Below are positions 53,900 to 62,694 of a DNA stretch of 64,000 nt, piece after piece. A model generated the notes under the pieces. The model was given only the letters and a program-made list of their open reading frames with translations. It was not told where the DNA came from and did no database searches. The stretch is from Komagataeibacter rhaeticus (GTDB lineage Bacteria; Pseudomonadota; Alphaproteobacteria; Acetobacterales; Acetobacteraceae). The stretch's first letter is position 1; the number at the start of each line of letters is the position of its first letter. The translations under genes and the position numbers were made by a program. The DNA lies in NCBI RefSeq assembly GCF_003207855.1, contig NZ_NKTZ01000003.1:186001-250000 (forward strand), given 5' to 3'.

Positions 53900-54762
53900 A
53901 TCCGTCCCGTCCGTCCTCTTTCCCCGGCCTGCGGTGGCAGCGCGACCCGCTGCCCGGCTTCGGGCTGGGGCTGGGCATGACGCTGTTCTGGCTGGGCACG
54001 ATCGTGATCCTGCCCATGGTGGCGCTGGTTGTCCGGCCATGGGGCGAAGGGCTGCTCAGCGGTCTGCGCGCCTTCGCCCACGCGGCGCATGACGGGCGCA
54101 TGCTCGCGGCAATACGGGTCAGTTTTACATCGGCACTGCTCGCGGCGGTGGCCGACCTTGTACCCGGCCTGCTGATTGCATGGGCGCTGGTACGCAGTGA
54201 CATTCCGGCGCGGCGGCTTATCGACATGCTGGTGGAACTGCCCTTTGCCCTGCCCACGGCTGTGGTGGGCATTACCATGGCAACGCTCTATGGCCCCAAT
54301 GGCTGGATTGGCGGCCCGCTGGCGCGGTGGGGGGGGCATGTCGCCTTTACACAGGCCGGTATCGTGCTGGCGCTGATGTTCATCGGCCTGCCCTTCGTGG
54401 TGCGCACCATCGCCCCCGTCCTGCGCCACCTGCCGCGTGATGTGGAGGAAGCCGCTGGAATACTGGGGGCCAGCCGCCTGCAGGTGATCACGCGCGTCAT
54501 CCTGCCCGCCCTGTACCCCGCACTGGTCACGGCGGCGGGCATGGCCTTCGCACGTGGCATTGGTGAATACGGATCGGTCATCTTCATTGCCGGCAACCAG
54601 CCCTACCATACCGAAATCGCGCCGCTGCTGATCGTCATCCGCCTGCAGGAATACGACACCCAGGGGGCGACACTGATCGGGTTCGTGCTGGTGGGGATAT
54701 CGCTCCTGTCGCTTGCGGGCATCGGCCTGCTGCGCCGCCACCTGTCATACGGCACGGACTGA
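53896..54762 (+). CDS. cysT: Sulfate ABC transporter permease CysT
   Basis: 288-residue six-helix permease. VELPFALPTAVVGITMATLYG is the CysT landmark. The EAA loop is DVEEAAGILGASRLQVITRV, then FARGIGEYGSVIFIAGN follows. It forms the channel with CysW. It starts within the stop of the binding-protein gene, and cysW follows after 14 bases. Confidence 0.94.
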   Translation: MNPSRPSSFPGLRWQRDPLPGFGLGLGMTLFWLGTIVILPMVALVVRPWGEGLLSGLRAFAHAAHDGRMLAAIRVSFTSALLAAVADLVPGLLIAWALVRSDIPARRLIDMLVELPFALPTAVVGITMATLYGPNGWIGGPLARWGGHVAFTQAGIVLALMFIGLPFVVRTIAPVLRHLPRDVEEAAGILGASRLQVITRVILPALYPALVTAAGMAFARGIGEYGSVIFIAGNQPYHTEIAPLLIVIRLQEYDTQGATLIGFVLVGISLLSLAGIGLLRRHLSYGTD

Positions 54763-54776
54763 GGGACTGGAACACG

Positions 54777-55580
54777 ATGTCACGCCTGCTGTTTGCCCTC
54801 GTGGTCTACCTGCTGGTGGCCGTAATGGTGGTGCTGCCACCCGTAATGGTGTTCGCGGCCGCGCTTTCACACGGGTTACGGGTTGCCATGGCCACGCTGG
54901 CCGAACCCGATGCCCTGTCCGCCATCCGCCTGACCATGATCGTGACGGGTATCAGTGTGGCCATCAATACCGTGTTCGGCACCATGGCGGCGTGGACACT
55001 GGCGCATTTCCGCTTTCCCGGCCGCAACCTGCTGGTCGTGCTGATCGAACTGCCGCTCAGTGTCTCGCCCGTGGTGGGGGGGCTGGTCTGGCTGCTGGTC
55101 TTTGGCACACAGGGATGGTGGGGGGCGGCGCTGGAACGCTGGGGCCATCCCGTTCTGTTCGCACCACCGGGCATTGTGCTGGCCACCGTGTTCGTCACCT
55201 TCCCCTATGTCACGCGCACGCTCATGCCCATGCTCGCGCATAACGGGCGCGAGGCGGAAGAAGCCGCCGTGATGCTGGGTGCGAACCTGTGGCAGGTATT
55301 GTGGCATGTCACGCTGCCGGGCGCGCGGCTGGCGCTGCTTTCGGGCGTGCTGCTGACCACGGCGCGCGCCATGGGGGAATTTGGCGCGGTATCGGTCGTA
55401 TCGGGCCATATTCCGGGCCTGACCGAAACCATGCCGCTGCATATCGAGACCCTGTACAACGGCTACCAGACGGTGGCCGCCTTTACCATGGCAGCCCTGC
55501 TTGCCCTTATGGCGATGGGTGTGGTCATGGCCCGCAACCTGACCGAACGCCGCCACGGGCGGACGGAGAATACGGCATGA
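54777..55580 (+). CDS. cysW: Sulfate ABC transporter permease CysW
   Basis: 267-residue six-helix permease. LIELPLSVSPVVGGLVWLLVFG and the EAA loop EAEEAAVMLGANLWQVLWHV are followed by TTARAMGEFGAVSVVSGHI, all typical of CysW. The stop overlaps the cysA ATG (ATGA), so the transporter subunits are translated together. Confidence 0.94.
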   Translation: MSRLLFALVVYLLVAVMVVLPPVMVFAAALSHGLRVAMATLAEPDALSAIRLTMIVTGISVAINTVFGTMAAWTLAHFRFPGRNLLVVLIELPLSVSPVVGGLVWLLVFGTQGWWGAALERWGHPVLFAPPGIVLATVFVTFPYVTRTLMPMLAHNGREAEEAAVMLGANLWQVLWHVTLPGARLALLSGVLLTTARAMGEFGAVSVVSGHIPGLTETMPLHIETLYNGYQTVAAFTMAALLALMAMGVVMARNLTERRHGRTENTA

Positions 55581-56695
55581 GCGTTCAGCTGGAGCAGATC
55601 ACCCGCCGCAACCCGCGCAACGGGCGACCCATTGTCGATAATGTCTCGCTTGCGGTGGCCAGTGGCAGTTTTACCGCCCTTGTCGGCCCATCGGGTGCCG
55701 GCAAGACCTCGCTGCTGCGGATCATTGCCGGGCTTGACCCGCATCAGGCAGGCCATGTCTCGATTGACGGAACACGGGTGGATACGCTGGATGCCCGGGC
55801 GCGCAATATCGGTTTTGTGTTCCAGCACTATGCGCTGTTCGCGCATATGAGTGTGGCGGCCAATATCGGTTTTGGCCTGTCCGTCCGCCCCCGTGGCCAG
55901 CGCCCGCGGCGTGACGTGATTGCCCGGCGGGTGGAGGACCTGCTCGATCTCATGCAGCTTTCCGGGCTGGGGGGGCGCTATCCACATGAACTCTCCGGCG
56001 GGCAGCGCCAGCGCGTGGCCCTGGCCCGCACGCTGGCCACCGGCCCGCGCGTGCTGCTGCTGGACGAGCCGTTTGGCGCGCTGGACCCGCTGGTGCGCAG
56101 GCAGATCCGCGGCTGGCTGCGCAGCCTGCATGAACGGCTGGGGCTGACCACCATCCTTGTCACCCATGACCGGCAGGAAGCGGCCGAACTGGCCGATACG
56201 GTGGTGCTGATGCGCCATGGCCGCATCGTGCAGGCCGGCACACCCCAGGCACTGGAAGACACACCGGCCGATCCCTTCACCATGGCCTTCACCGGCGATC
56301 TGGTCCGCCTGGGTGGCCGGGTGGAAAACCATGTCTTCACGCCCGACCTGCCTGACATCCTGCCCGTTACCGCCCCGATTGCCGCCGGCCCGGCCGAACT
56401 GCTGGTCCGGCCTGTCGATATCGCCCTGCGCCCCGGGCAGGGACAGGCCACCGCCGTACTGCGTCAGGCACGTGGCCCGCTGGGACTGTATGACGTGCGT
56501 CTGGGCACGGACACGCTGCAGGTGGAAACGCTCATGCCCCCTGACCGTCCCCGCATCCTGCCGCACTGCGCGCTGGATGTTACGGCCGGGCGGCTGGCGC
56601 GCGACAATGCGTGGGCCAGCGTCGAGACCCCGCCATTCCCCGGCCCGCCGTCCATCCACCCGACAGGAGAGCGTATCCATGCACAGCATTCGTGA
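55577..56695 (+). CDS. cysA: Sulfate ABC transporter ATP-binding protein CysA
   Basis: 372 residues. Walker A is GPSGAGKTS (about 37-45), the Q-loop is VFQHYALFAHMSV, the signature is LSGGQRQRVALA, Walker B is VLLLDEPFGALDP, and the H-loop is VTHDRQEA. The C-terminal regulatory domain (about 240-360) has LLVRPVDIALRP, as in CysA/TOBE-type proteins. The ATG at 55577 is chosen because it overlaps the cysW stop. Its 3' end overlaps the regulator gene by 17 bases. Confidence 0.94.
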   Translation: MSVQLEQITRRNPRNGRPIVDNVSLAVASGSFTALVGPSGAGKTSLLRIIAGLDPHQAGHVSIDGTRVDTLDARARNIGFVFQHYALFAHMSVAANIGFGLSVRPRGQRPRRDVIARRVEDLLDLMQLSGLGGRYPHELSGGQRQRVALARTLATGPRVLLLDEPFGALDPLVRRQIRGWLRSLHERLGLTTILVTHDRQEAAELADTVVLMRHGRIVQAGTPQALEDTPADPFTMAFTGDLVRLGGRVENHVFTPDLPDILPVTAPIAAGPAELLVRPVDIALRPGQGQATAVLRQARGPLGLYDVRLGTDTLQVETLMPPDRPRILPHCALDVTAGRLARDNAWASVETPPFPGPPSIHPTGERIHAQHS

Positions 56696-57128
56696 GCGCA
56701 CCGCCATCGCCCTTGTCATCATGCTGGACGTGGCGTTCTACGGAACGGCGGAGCGGCCCGTCAGCACCATCGAAATCGCGGAACGCTCCAGTCTGGCGCG
56801 CCGGGGACTGGAGCCCATATTGCAAGGCCTGGCCCGCGCCGGGCTGCTGAAGGGCGTGCGCGGCCCGCATGGCGGCTACCGGCTGGCCCTGCCCGCGCGC
56901 GAAATCCTGCTGTCCGATATCTGCCGGATTGCACTGCATGATGGTGCCCATGCGGCGGACAGGCGCCAGGGCGCGCTGTTCAATACCGTGATCCGGCCCT
57001 TCCTGGACCAGATGGACGGATTGCTGGCACATGAATACAGCAAGCTGACATTGCAGGATTTTGTGCGGCAGGCCGAAATGCGTGGCCTGACCCGCCCTGC
57101 GGCAGGCACCTCCGCCTTCCATATCTGA
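56679..57128 (+). CDS. Rrf2-family regulator without Fe-S cysteines
   Basis: 149 residues; the ATG follows AGGAGA inside the end of cysA. The winged-helix part has STIEIAERSSLARRGLEPILQGLARAGLLKGVRGPHGGYRLA-type sequence (short: SSLARRGLEPILQ, GVRGPHGGYRLA). The three clustered cysteines of IscR/NsrR are absent; only one Cys (SDICRIAL) is present. This resembles CymR-like members that sense sulfur state through other proteins. Its overlap with the sulfate operon suggests that it controls sulfate uptake, which is an inference. Confidence 0.88.
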   Translation: MHSIRERTAIALVIMLDVAFYGTAERPVSTIEIAERSSLARRGLEPILQGLARAGLLKGVRGPHGGYRLALPAREILLSDICRIALHDGAHAADRRQGALFNTVIRPFLDQMDGLLAHEYSKLTLQDFVRQAEMRGLTRPAAGTSAFHI

Positions 57129-57154
57129 TGGCGGCGGCGCGGCGGTTTGTAGAA

Positions 57155-57240
57155 AATTGTCGGGTGCCGCCTTTTTTCCGGAAGGCGGCATTCCCTGAAG
57201 CTTTTTGAAAAAAGCTTCACCAAAAACTTTTGTTTTTCAT
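57155..57240. repeat. Dispersed intergenic hairpin repeat, copy 6 (most complete)
   Basis: GTCGGGT, then GCCGCC (57166-57171) / GGCGGC (57184-57189), ATTCCC, then a second perfect stem TGAAGCTTTTT / AAAAAGCTTCA (57196-57219), and ACCAAAAACTTTTGTTTTT. It lies between the convergent sulfate operon and NDH-2 gene, and probably terminates both. Confidence 0.8.
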
Positions 57241-57266
57241 CAATGCCCTGCTGGTGAAAAAACCGC

Positions 57267-58553
57267 TCAGTCCAGCCGGACAGAGGGGCGTACGAATACA
57301 TCCAGCCAGTCCACCAGACACGAAATCGTGCCCCGCACCGGCCCGTACAGTTCAAACTGGTGCTGACGATACAGCATGAGATGGACCAGCCGCGCCGACA
57401 GGCCATGCAGCCAGCCACCACCAAAAACCGTGCCACCAGGGAAGGTGCCCCAGCCATTATAGTCACCCAGTGCGACAACCGCGCCCTTGTTATGGAAGGT
57501 AAAGGGGGGCAGCGGATTGCCGCTTTTCATCCATCCCGGCAGCACACGGGCCAGATGATGGGCCTGCTGGCGGGCGGCCTGCGCCGTGGGGGCCACGGGT
57601 TTCTCGGCAATGAAGGCACAGTCACCCATGGCGAAGATGTTGTCGTCCTCCATCACCTGCAGGCTTGGCCGGACCTCCAGCTGACCTGAGCGCGAGAGTT
57701 TGAGGCCGCCGAATTTACTGGTCACGTCCGGTGCCTTCACACCCGCAGCCCACACCCGCAGCGTGGCGGGCACGCGGCTGCCATCTTTCAGGATAAAGCC
57801 GTTCCCATCCGCCCCGCTTACCATGGCCCCCGCGCGCACGCTGACGCCAATCGCCTCAAGCTGCCTGACCGCCGCCGCCGAGACCGCCTCGGGGAAAGCG
57901 GGCAGGATACGGGGACCGGCTTCAAGCAGGGTGATGCGCAGCCTGGGCGGCTTGCGGCCAAAACTGTAGAGCGAGGCGAGATCAAGCGCCTTGTGCAGTT
58001 CCGCCGCAAGCTGGGTGCCGGTGGCCCCGCCCCCCACAATGGCGATATCCAGTTCCTGCCCGTTGGCGAACGCCCGCAGCAGTTCCATGCGGAAGCGGTC
58101 GTTAAAGCCGTTTGCATCGACCAGGTTGTCAATGAACAGGCAGTGCTCGGCCACACCCGGGGTCCCGAAATCATTGGCCCGGCTGCCGATGGACAGTACC
58201 ACCGCGTCATAATCCAGCGTGCGGGCCTCGACCACCACTTCCCCACTCAGCCGGTCCCGGATCGGGGCAAGGGAAATGGTCCGGGCCGTGCGGTCCAGCG
58301 CCGTGATCTCACCAGGCCAGAATTCAAAATGGTGGCGGCTGGCCTGTGACATGAAGCTTATGCGGTCATTCTCGTTGGCGGCCGTGCCGGCGGCAAAGCA
58401 GTGCAGCATCGGCTTCCACACATGGGCGAAGCTTTTATCCACCAGCGTGATTTCGGCCTGCCCCGACCGCCCGACCGAATTGCCCAGCCGCGTGGCAAGG
58501 GCCAGCCCCGCCACACCGCCGCCCACAATCACGATCCGAAACTTCTGTGCCAT
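57267..58553 (-). CDS. ndh: Type II NADH dehydrogenase (NDH-2)
   Basis: 428-residue FAD enzyme that passes electrons from NADH to quinone without pumping protons. The first dinucleotide fold is IVIVGGGVAGLALATRLG near the start. The second, for NADH, is IAIVGGGATGTQLAAELH (about 165-182). IFAMGDCAFI (about 295) is the FAD phosphate motif. A C-terminal hydrophobic/aromatic stretch (ARLVHLMLYRQHQFELYG) is the membrane anchor. The ATG at 58553 begins MAQKFRIVIVGG, with GGAG ten bases upstream; longer frames lack family sequence. Confidence 0.92.
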   Translation of the reverse strand: MAQKFRIVIVGGGVAGLALATRLGNSVGRSGQAEITLVDKSFAHVWKPMLHCFAAGTAANENDRISFMSQASRHHFEFWPGEITALDRTARTISLAPIRDRLSGEVVVEARTLDYDAVVLSIGSRANDFGTPGVAEHCLFIDNLVDANGFNDRFRMELLRAFANGQELDIAIVGGGATGTQLAAELHKALDLASLYSFGRKPPRLRITLLEAGPRILPAFPEAVSAAAVRQLEAIGVSVRAGAMVSGADGNGFILKDGSRVPATLRVWAAGVKAPDVTSKFGGLKLSRSGQLEVRPSLQVMEDDNIFAMGDCAFIAEKPVAPTAQAARQQAHHLARVLPGWMKSGNPLPPFTFHNKGAVVALGDYNGWGTFPGGTVFGGGWLHGLSARLVHLMLYRQHQFELYGPVRGTISCLVDWLDVFVRPSVRLD

Positions 58554-58940
58554 CTCGATAATGCTCCAAACCCGCTGGCCGGTGTTGCCGCACGCTGGCA
58601 GAACCCCCGGCCCGCTCCAGCCATGTAAACCACTCTGGGCGTGAGCATAGGCCATCGCCCCCCGGCCTGAAACACGCGGCCGGGCAATTTCATGCACGAA
58701 TATGTAATGACACGGTGCAATGGCATGTCCCGTCCCGCGCCGGAATGCGGAAAACCCACGCATGCGGCGGGCTGATCAAAAGAACCCGATCAGCCCTTGC
58801 CGCCCATGCCCACACCTGCCATGCCAGGCCCCGGACGGGCAACGCCCCTGCCCCCACCGCGTTAACCGGCCTGATGCGCCGTAACAGCCAACCGCGCGCA
58901 AGGGACCTTTACCCCGCTGTCACCTGCAACAGGAGAAACC
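58554..58940. other. Divergent region NDH-2 / SDR
   Basis: 387 bases, GC-rich, with the start regions of two divergent genes. A short inverted repeat (CCGGCC ... GGCCGG) lies near 58662-58685. No gene was seen. Confidence 0.4.
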
Positions 58941-59702
58941 ATGACTGCCACCCCGAACGGACGTATCCAGGGCAAGGTTGCCGTCATTACCGGTGCCGCC
59001 AGCGGCATCGGCCGGGCCACGGCCGAGCGTTTTGCCGCCGAGGGCGCGAAACTGACCCTGACCGATCTCAATACCGACGCGCTTGATGAGCTGGTCAGCC
59101 AGTTTGAAAAAAGTGGCGTATCCGTCATCGCGGTACCCGCCGATGTCACGAGCGAAGCGGACATCCAGCGCGTCATGCACGAAACCATGAAGCAGTTTGG
59201 CCGGATTGACATCCTGGTTGCCAATGCGGGCGTGATCCCCGAAGCCGACCTGGCATCCGCCACGGCGGAACTGTGGGATCATACCATGGCGGTTGACGCA
59301 CGCGGCATGTTCCTGTCGTGCAAATATGCCGCGGCCGAGATGGTCCATGCCGGACAGGGGGCGATTGTCTGCCTGTCCTCCATTTCCGCCTTTGCGGGGC
59401 AGAAGGGCCAGGCGGTCTATGGCCCGGCCAAATTCGTGGCCTCCGGCCTGACCAAGCACCTTGCCATCGACCTGGCGGACAAGGGGGTGCGCGTCAATGC
59501 CGTGGCCCCCGGCACCATCGATACGCCAGCCGTGGCCGGAATGGATGCGGAGGGAATCCGCAAGGTGGTGGAGATGCACCCGATGGGCCGCATGGGCAGG
59601 CCGGCCGAAGTGGCCAGCGCCATCCTGTTCCTGGCATCGGACGATGCCTCCTTCATCACCGGCGCGGTCCTGCCGGTCGATGGCGGCTATCTGGCCCAGT
59701 AG
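58941..59702 (+). CDS. Short-chain dehydrogenase/reductase
   Basis: 253-residue classical SDR. The cofactor loop is TGAASGIGRA (about 18-27), with LTDLNTD suggesting NAD(H), since Asp follows the second strand. NAG is in LVANAGVIP, and the catalytic Ser-Tyr-Lys set is in CLSSISAFAGQKGQAVYGPAK. The C-terminal FITGAVLPVDGGYLAQ is typical. The substrate is not determined; sugar alcohols or 3-oxoacyl compounds are common. An AGGAGA site lies before the ATG. It converges on glpR. Confidence 0.92.
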   Translation: MTATPNGRIQGKVAVITGAASGIGRATAERFAAEGAKLTLTDLNTDALDELVSQFEKSGVSVIAVPADVTSEADIQRVMHETMKQFGRIDILVANAGVIPEADLASATAELWDHTMAVDARGMFLSCKYAAAEMVHAGQGAIVCLSSISAFAGQKGQAVYGPAKFVASGLTKHLAIDLADKGVRVNAVAPGTIDTPAVAGMDAEGIRKVVEMHPMGRMGRPAEVASAILFLASDDASFITGAVLPVDGGYLAQ

Positions 59703-59726
59703 GGCCAGCCCCGGCCGGGCCGCCCT

Positions 59727-60485
59727 TCAGGCGATATGCACTTCCACATCATGCTCACGCAGCATTTCGGATATCCGTTCGGAGGGCTGGCGGTCGGTAA
59801 AGAAACCATGGACGTGGGACAGGTGGCCCAGCCGGCCCATCGGCCTGCGGCCGAACTTGGTCTGGTCCGCCAGCAGGTAGACACGCCGGGCATTGCGCAT
59901 CATTGCCTGCGCCACGCTGATCTCATCGGCATCGAAGTCGAGCAGCGTGCCGTCCTCCTCTATCCCGCTTATGCCGATCACGGCAAAATCTGTGCGGTAC
60001 TGTTCAATGAAGGTACTGGCGGTGGAGCCGGTAATGCCCCCATCGTAAAAGCGTACCTGCCCGCCCGTCACGATGACCTGAAAATCAGTCTGGGCCGAAA
60101 GCGGGGTGGCCACATGCAGGTTGTTGGTAATGATCCGCAGTGCCTTGTGCCGCCGCAGCGCCTTGGCAAAGGCCTCGGTTGTGGTGCCGATGCTGACGAA
60201 CAGCGATGAATTGTCGGGGATATGCCGGGCGGCAAGGTGGCCGATGGCCTCCTTGGCCCGACGGTTGAGCACCTGCCGCTCGGAATAGGCGATGTTCTCG
60301 ACCGACGAGGCCAGCCCCGCCCCGCCATGATGCCGCGCCACCAGCCCGCGACGGGCCAGGTGGTTGACGTCACGCCGTATGGTCTGGACGGCAACGTTCA
60401 GCCTCTGGGCCAGTTCCTCATTCGAGACATAACCCTGCGTACGCACCAGTGCGGTAATTTCGTGGTGACGTTCTTCTGCCGACAC
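59727..60485 (-). CDS. glpR: DeoR-family glycerol-3-phosphate regulon repressor
   Basis: 252 residues from a GTG start. The DNA-binding part reads RHHEITALVRTQGYVSNEELAQ, AVQTIRRDVNHLARRGL and RHHGGA, close to E. coli GlpR. The effector domain carries SLFVSIGTTTEAFAKAL, NNLHVATPL, GGQVRFYDGGITG and LADQTKFGRRPM. It should repress glycerol genes until glycerol-3-phosphate binds. It is the last gene of the glpK-glpX-fba-glpR unit, 32 bases after fba. Confidence 0.9.
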   Translation of the reverse strand: MSAEERHHEITALVRTQGYVSNEELAQRLNVAVQTIRRDVNHLARRGLVARHHGGAGLASSVENIAYSERQVLNRRAKEAIGHLAARHIPDNSSLFVSIGTTTEAFAKALRRHKALRIITNNLHVATPLSAQTDFQVIVTGGQVRFYDGGITGSTASTFIEQYRTDFAVIGISGIEEDGTLLDFDADEISVAQAMMRNARRVYLLADQTKFGRRPMGRLGHLSHVHGFFTDRQPSERISEMLREHDVEVHIA

Positions 60486-60517
60486 GTTGCCTTTTTCCCC
60501 TTACGCCGGTTACTTGC

Positions 60518-61624
60518 TCAGACCACGCGCGCAACGGTGCGCCCGGTGGCACCCAGATCGGCAAAGGAGCGTTCCAGCCGCTCCACGATGCCCATCTCCC
60601 CCACGCGCAGCCACTTGCGCGGGTCATACAGCTTCTTGGTCGGCTTGCCGGTGCTGGGCGCGATCTGGTGGCTGAAGGCCTCGGCATGTTCATGCACGTA
60701 GCGGCCGACGCTGCTGGCGAACGCGAACTGGATGTCGGTATCGATGTTCATCTTGAACACGCCATACGACACGGCCTCGGTAATCTTGGCCTGTTCGGAC
60801 CCCGAACCACCGTGGAAGACCAGCGCCAGCGGCTTGTCGCCCCGCCCCGTGGCCGCGGCCACCGCCGCCTGCGAGTTGCGCAGGATCTCGGGCCGCAGCC
60901 TGACATTGCCCGGCGCGTACACGCCATGCACATTGCCAAAGGAGGCGGCAATGGTCACGAACCCCAGCGGGGACAGGGCCTCATAAGCCTTCAGCACATC
61001 CTCGGGCTGGGTGTAGAGATGCGCGTTGTCGGCCCCGTCATCCAGATCGTGGCCAATACCGTCTTCCTCGCCGCCGGTCACACCCAGCTCGATTTCCAGA
61101 CCGATGCCAAGCGGGGCCATGCGGCGCAGGAAGGCCGCGCATTCTGCGATATTGTCTTCCAGCGGTTCAGCCGAAAGGTCGATCATGTGCGAGGAGAACA
61201 GCGGCTGGCCGGTTTCCTTCACCGCCTCCTCGCTGGCGTCGATCAGGCCGGATATCCACGGCAGCAGCTTGCGGTCGGCATGATCGGTATGCAGGATCAC
61301 ACACACGCCGTAAGCCGCCGCCACGGTATGGACATGACGGGCCGCGGCCACCGCCCCCAGCACGCGGGCCCGTGCCGCATCCTCCATGCCTTCGCCCGCA
61401 TAGAACCGCGCGCCACCGTTGGAAAGCTGGATGATCACATCCGCCCGGTTGCGCGCCGCCGCTTCCAGCACGGCGTTGATGCTGTCCGTGCCCACCACGT
61501 TCACCGCCGGCAGGGCATAGCCCTCGTCACGGCAGGTTTCCACCAGACGGCGGTAGTCGGCACCGGTCACCACGCCGGGCCTCAGGCCCAGGCGGGCGGA
61601 GGCAGTGGTCGCTGTGTCAGTCAT
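60518..61624 (-). CDS. fba: Class II fructose-bisphosphate aldolase
   Basis: 368-residue zinc aldolase joining dihydroxyacetone phosphate and glyceraldehyde-3-phosphate. YALPAVNVVGTDSINAVLEAA is followed by the zinc site VILHTDHADRKLL (about 109-120), EIELGVTGGEEDG, FGNVHGVYAPGNV, and the late LVFHGGSGSEQAKI and GVFKMNIDTDIQ. The class IIA length fits. It is placed 48 bases after glpX, consistent with gluconeogenesis from glycerol. Confidence 0.95.
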   Translation of the reverse strand: MTDTATTASARLGLRPGVVTGADYRRLVETCRDEGYALPAVNVVGTDSINAVLEAAARNRADVIIQLSNGGARFYAGEGMEDAARARVLGAVAAARHVHTVAAAYGVCVILHTDHADRKLLPWISGLIDASEEAVKETGQPLFSSHMIDLSAEPLEDNIAECAAFLRRMAPLGIGLEIELGVTGGEEDGIGHDLDDGADNAHLYTQPEDVLKAYEALSPLGFVTIAASFGNVHGVYAPGNVRLRPEILRNSQAAVAAATGRGDKPLALVFHGGSGSEQAKITEAVSYGVFKMNIDTDIQFAFASSVGRYVHEHAEAFSHQIAPSTGKPTKKLYDPRKWLRVGEMGIVERLERSFADLGATGRTVARVV

Positions 61625-61672
61625 GTCGTTCCTCTATTGCGTGTTATTGTTGTTATGCAACGGATGAAATGT

Positions 61673-62659
61673 TCACCAGGTCTTGGTCTGGTAATCGTGA
61701 TGGCCCTCGACAAAGCGGATGGTGCCGGACTTCGAGCGCATGACCAGCGAATGCGTGACCGTGCGCACGCCCGAACGGCGGATGCCGTGCAGCAGCGCCC
61801 CACCCGTAACACCCGTGGCGGAGAACAGGACATCACCACGGGCCATGTCCTCCAGCGCCAGCTTGCGCGAGGGATCGGCGCCGGGATTCATCCTGCGCGC
61901 ACGTTCGATCTGGCCATCGTCCTCGAACATGAGGCGGCCCTGCATCTGCCCGTGCACACAGCGCACGGCGGCGGCGGCCAGTACGCCTTCCGGCGCGCCG
62001 CCGGAGCCGACATACAGATCGATTTCACTGTCCTCGAGGCAGGCCGCGATGGCGGCCGCCACATCCCCGTCACTGAGCAGTGTCACACGCGCGCCGACCG
62101 CGCGGGCGCGGGCAATCAGTTCCTCGTGACGTTCACGATCCAGCGTGCAGACCATAAGTTCGGACACGTCACGCTTCTTGGCCTTGGCCAGGGACTTCAG
62201 GTTGGCCTCGATGCTGCTGTCCAGATCCACCACGCCTTCGGGCAGGTAGGGGCCGACCACGATCTTGTCCATGTAGATGTCGGGGGCATGCAGGAAGTTG
62301 CCGCTTTCCGCCAGCGCCACGACAGTCAGGGCGTTGGGCAGGTTCTTGGCGCACAGGTTGGTGCCTTCCAGCGGGTCCACGGCAATGTCCATGCCGGGGC
62401 CGCCCGCGCCCACCTTTTCCCCGATGAACAGCATCGGGGCTTCGTCCATCTCGCCTTCGCCGATGACAACGGTGCCGTTGATGGCAACCGTATCGAAGGC
62501 ACGTCGCATGGCCTCCACTGCCGCGCCATCGGCTTCGTTCTTCAGGCCCCGGCCCGTCCAGGCGGAGGCGGCGACAGCGGCCGCTTCCGTCACGCGGACA
62601 AGTTCAAGCGCAAGATTGCGATCCGTAACCTGATAGGGATTATGCCGTGTGGAGGTCAT
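61673..62659 (-). CDS. glpX: Class II fructose-1,6-bisphosphatase GlpX
   Basis: 328 residues. The metal-site motif DPLEGTNLCAK is preceded by VVIGEGEMDEAPMLFIGE. DIYMDKIVVGPYLP and GSGGAPEGVLAAAAVRC, then DVLFSATGVTGGALLHG, are GlpX landmarks. It removes the C1 phosphate of fructose-1,6-bisphosphate. The ATG at 62659 gives MTSTRHNPYQVTDRNLALEL; AGGAAAAGAG lies upstream. It lies between glpK and fba, all codirectional. Confidence 0.95.
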   Translation of the reverse strand: MTSTRHNPYQVTDRNLALELVRVTEAAAVAASAWTGRGLKNEADGAAVEAMRRAFDTVAINGTVVIGEGEMDEAPMLFIGEKVGAGGPGMDIAVDPLEGTNLCAKNLPNALTVVALAESGNFLHAPDIYMDKIVVGPYLPEGVVDLDSSIEANLKSLAKAKKRDVSELMVCTLDRERHEELIARARAVGARVTLLSDGDVAAAIAACLEDSEIDLYVGSGGAPEGVLAAAAVRCVHGQMQGRLMFEDDGQIERARRMNPGADPSRKLALEDMARGDVLFSATGVTGGALLHGIRRSGVRTVTHSLVMRSKSGTIRFVEGHHDYQTKTW

Positions 62660-62694
62660 GAAGCACTCTTTTCCTATGTTCTGGTATTCGTGGG

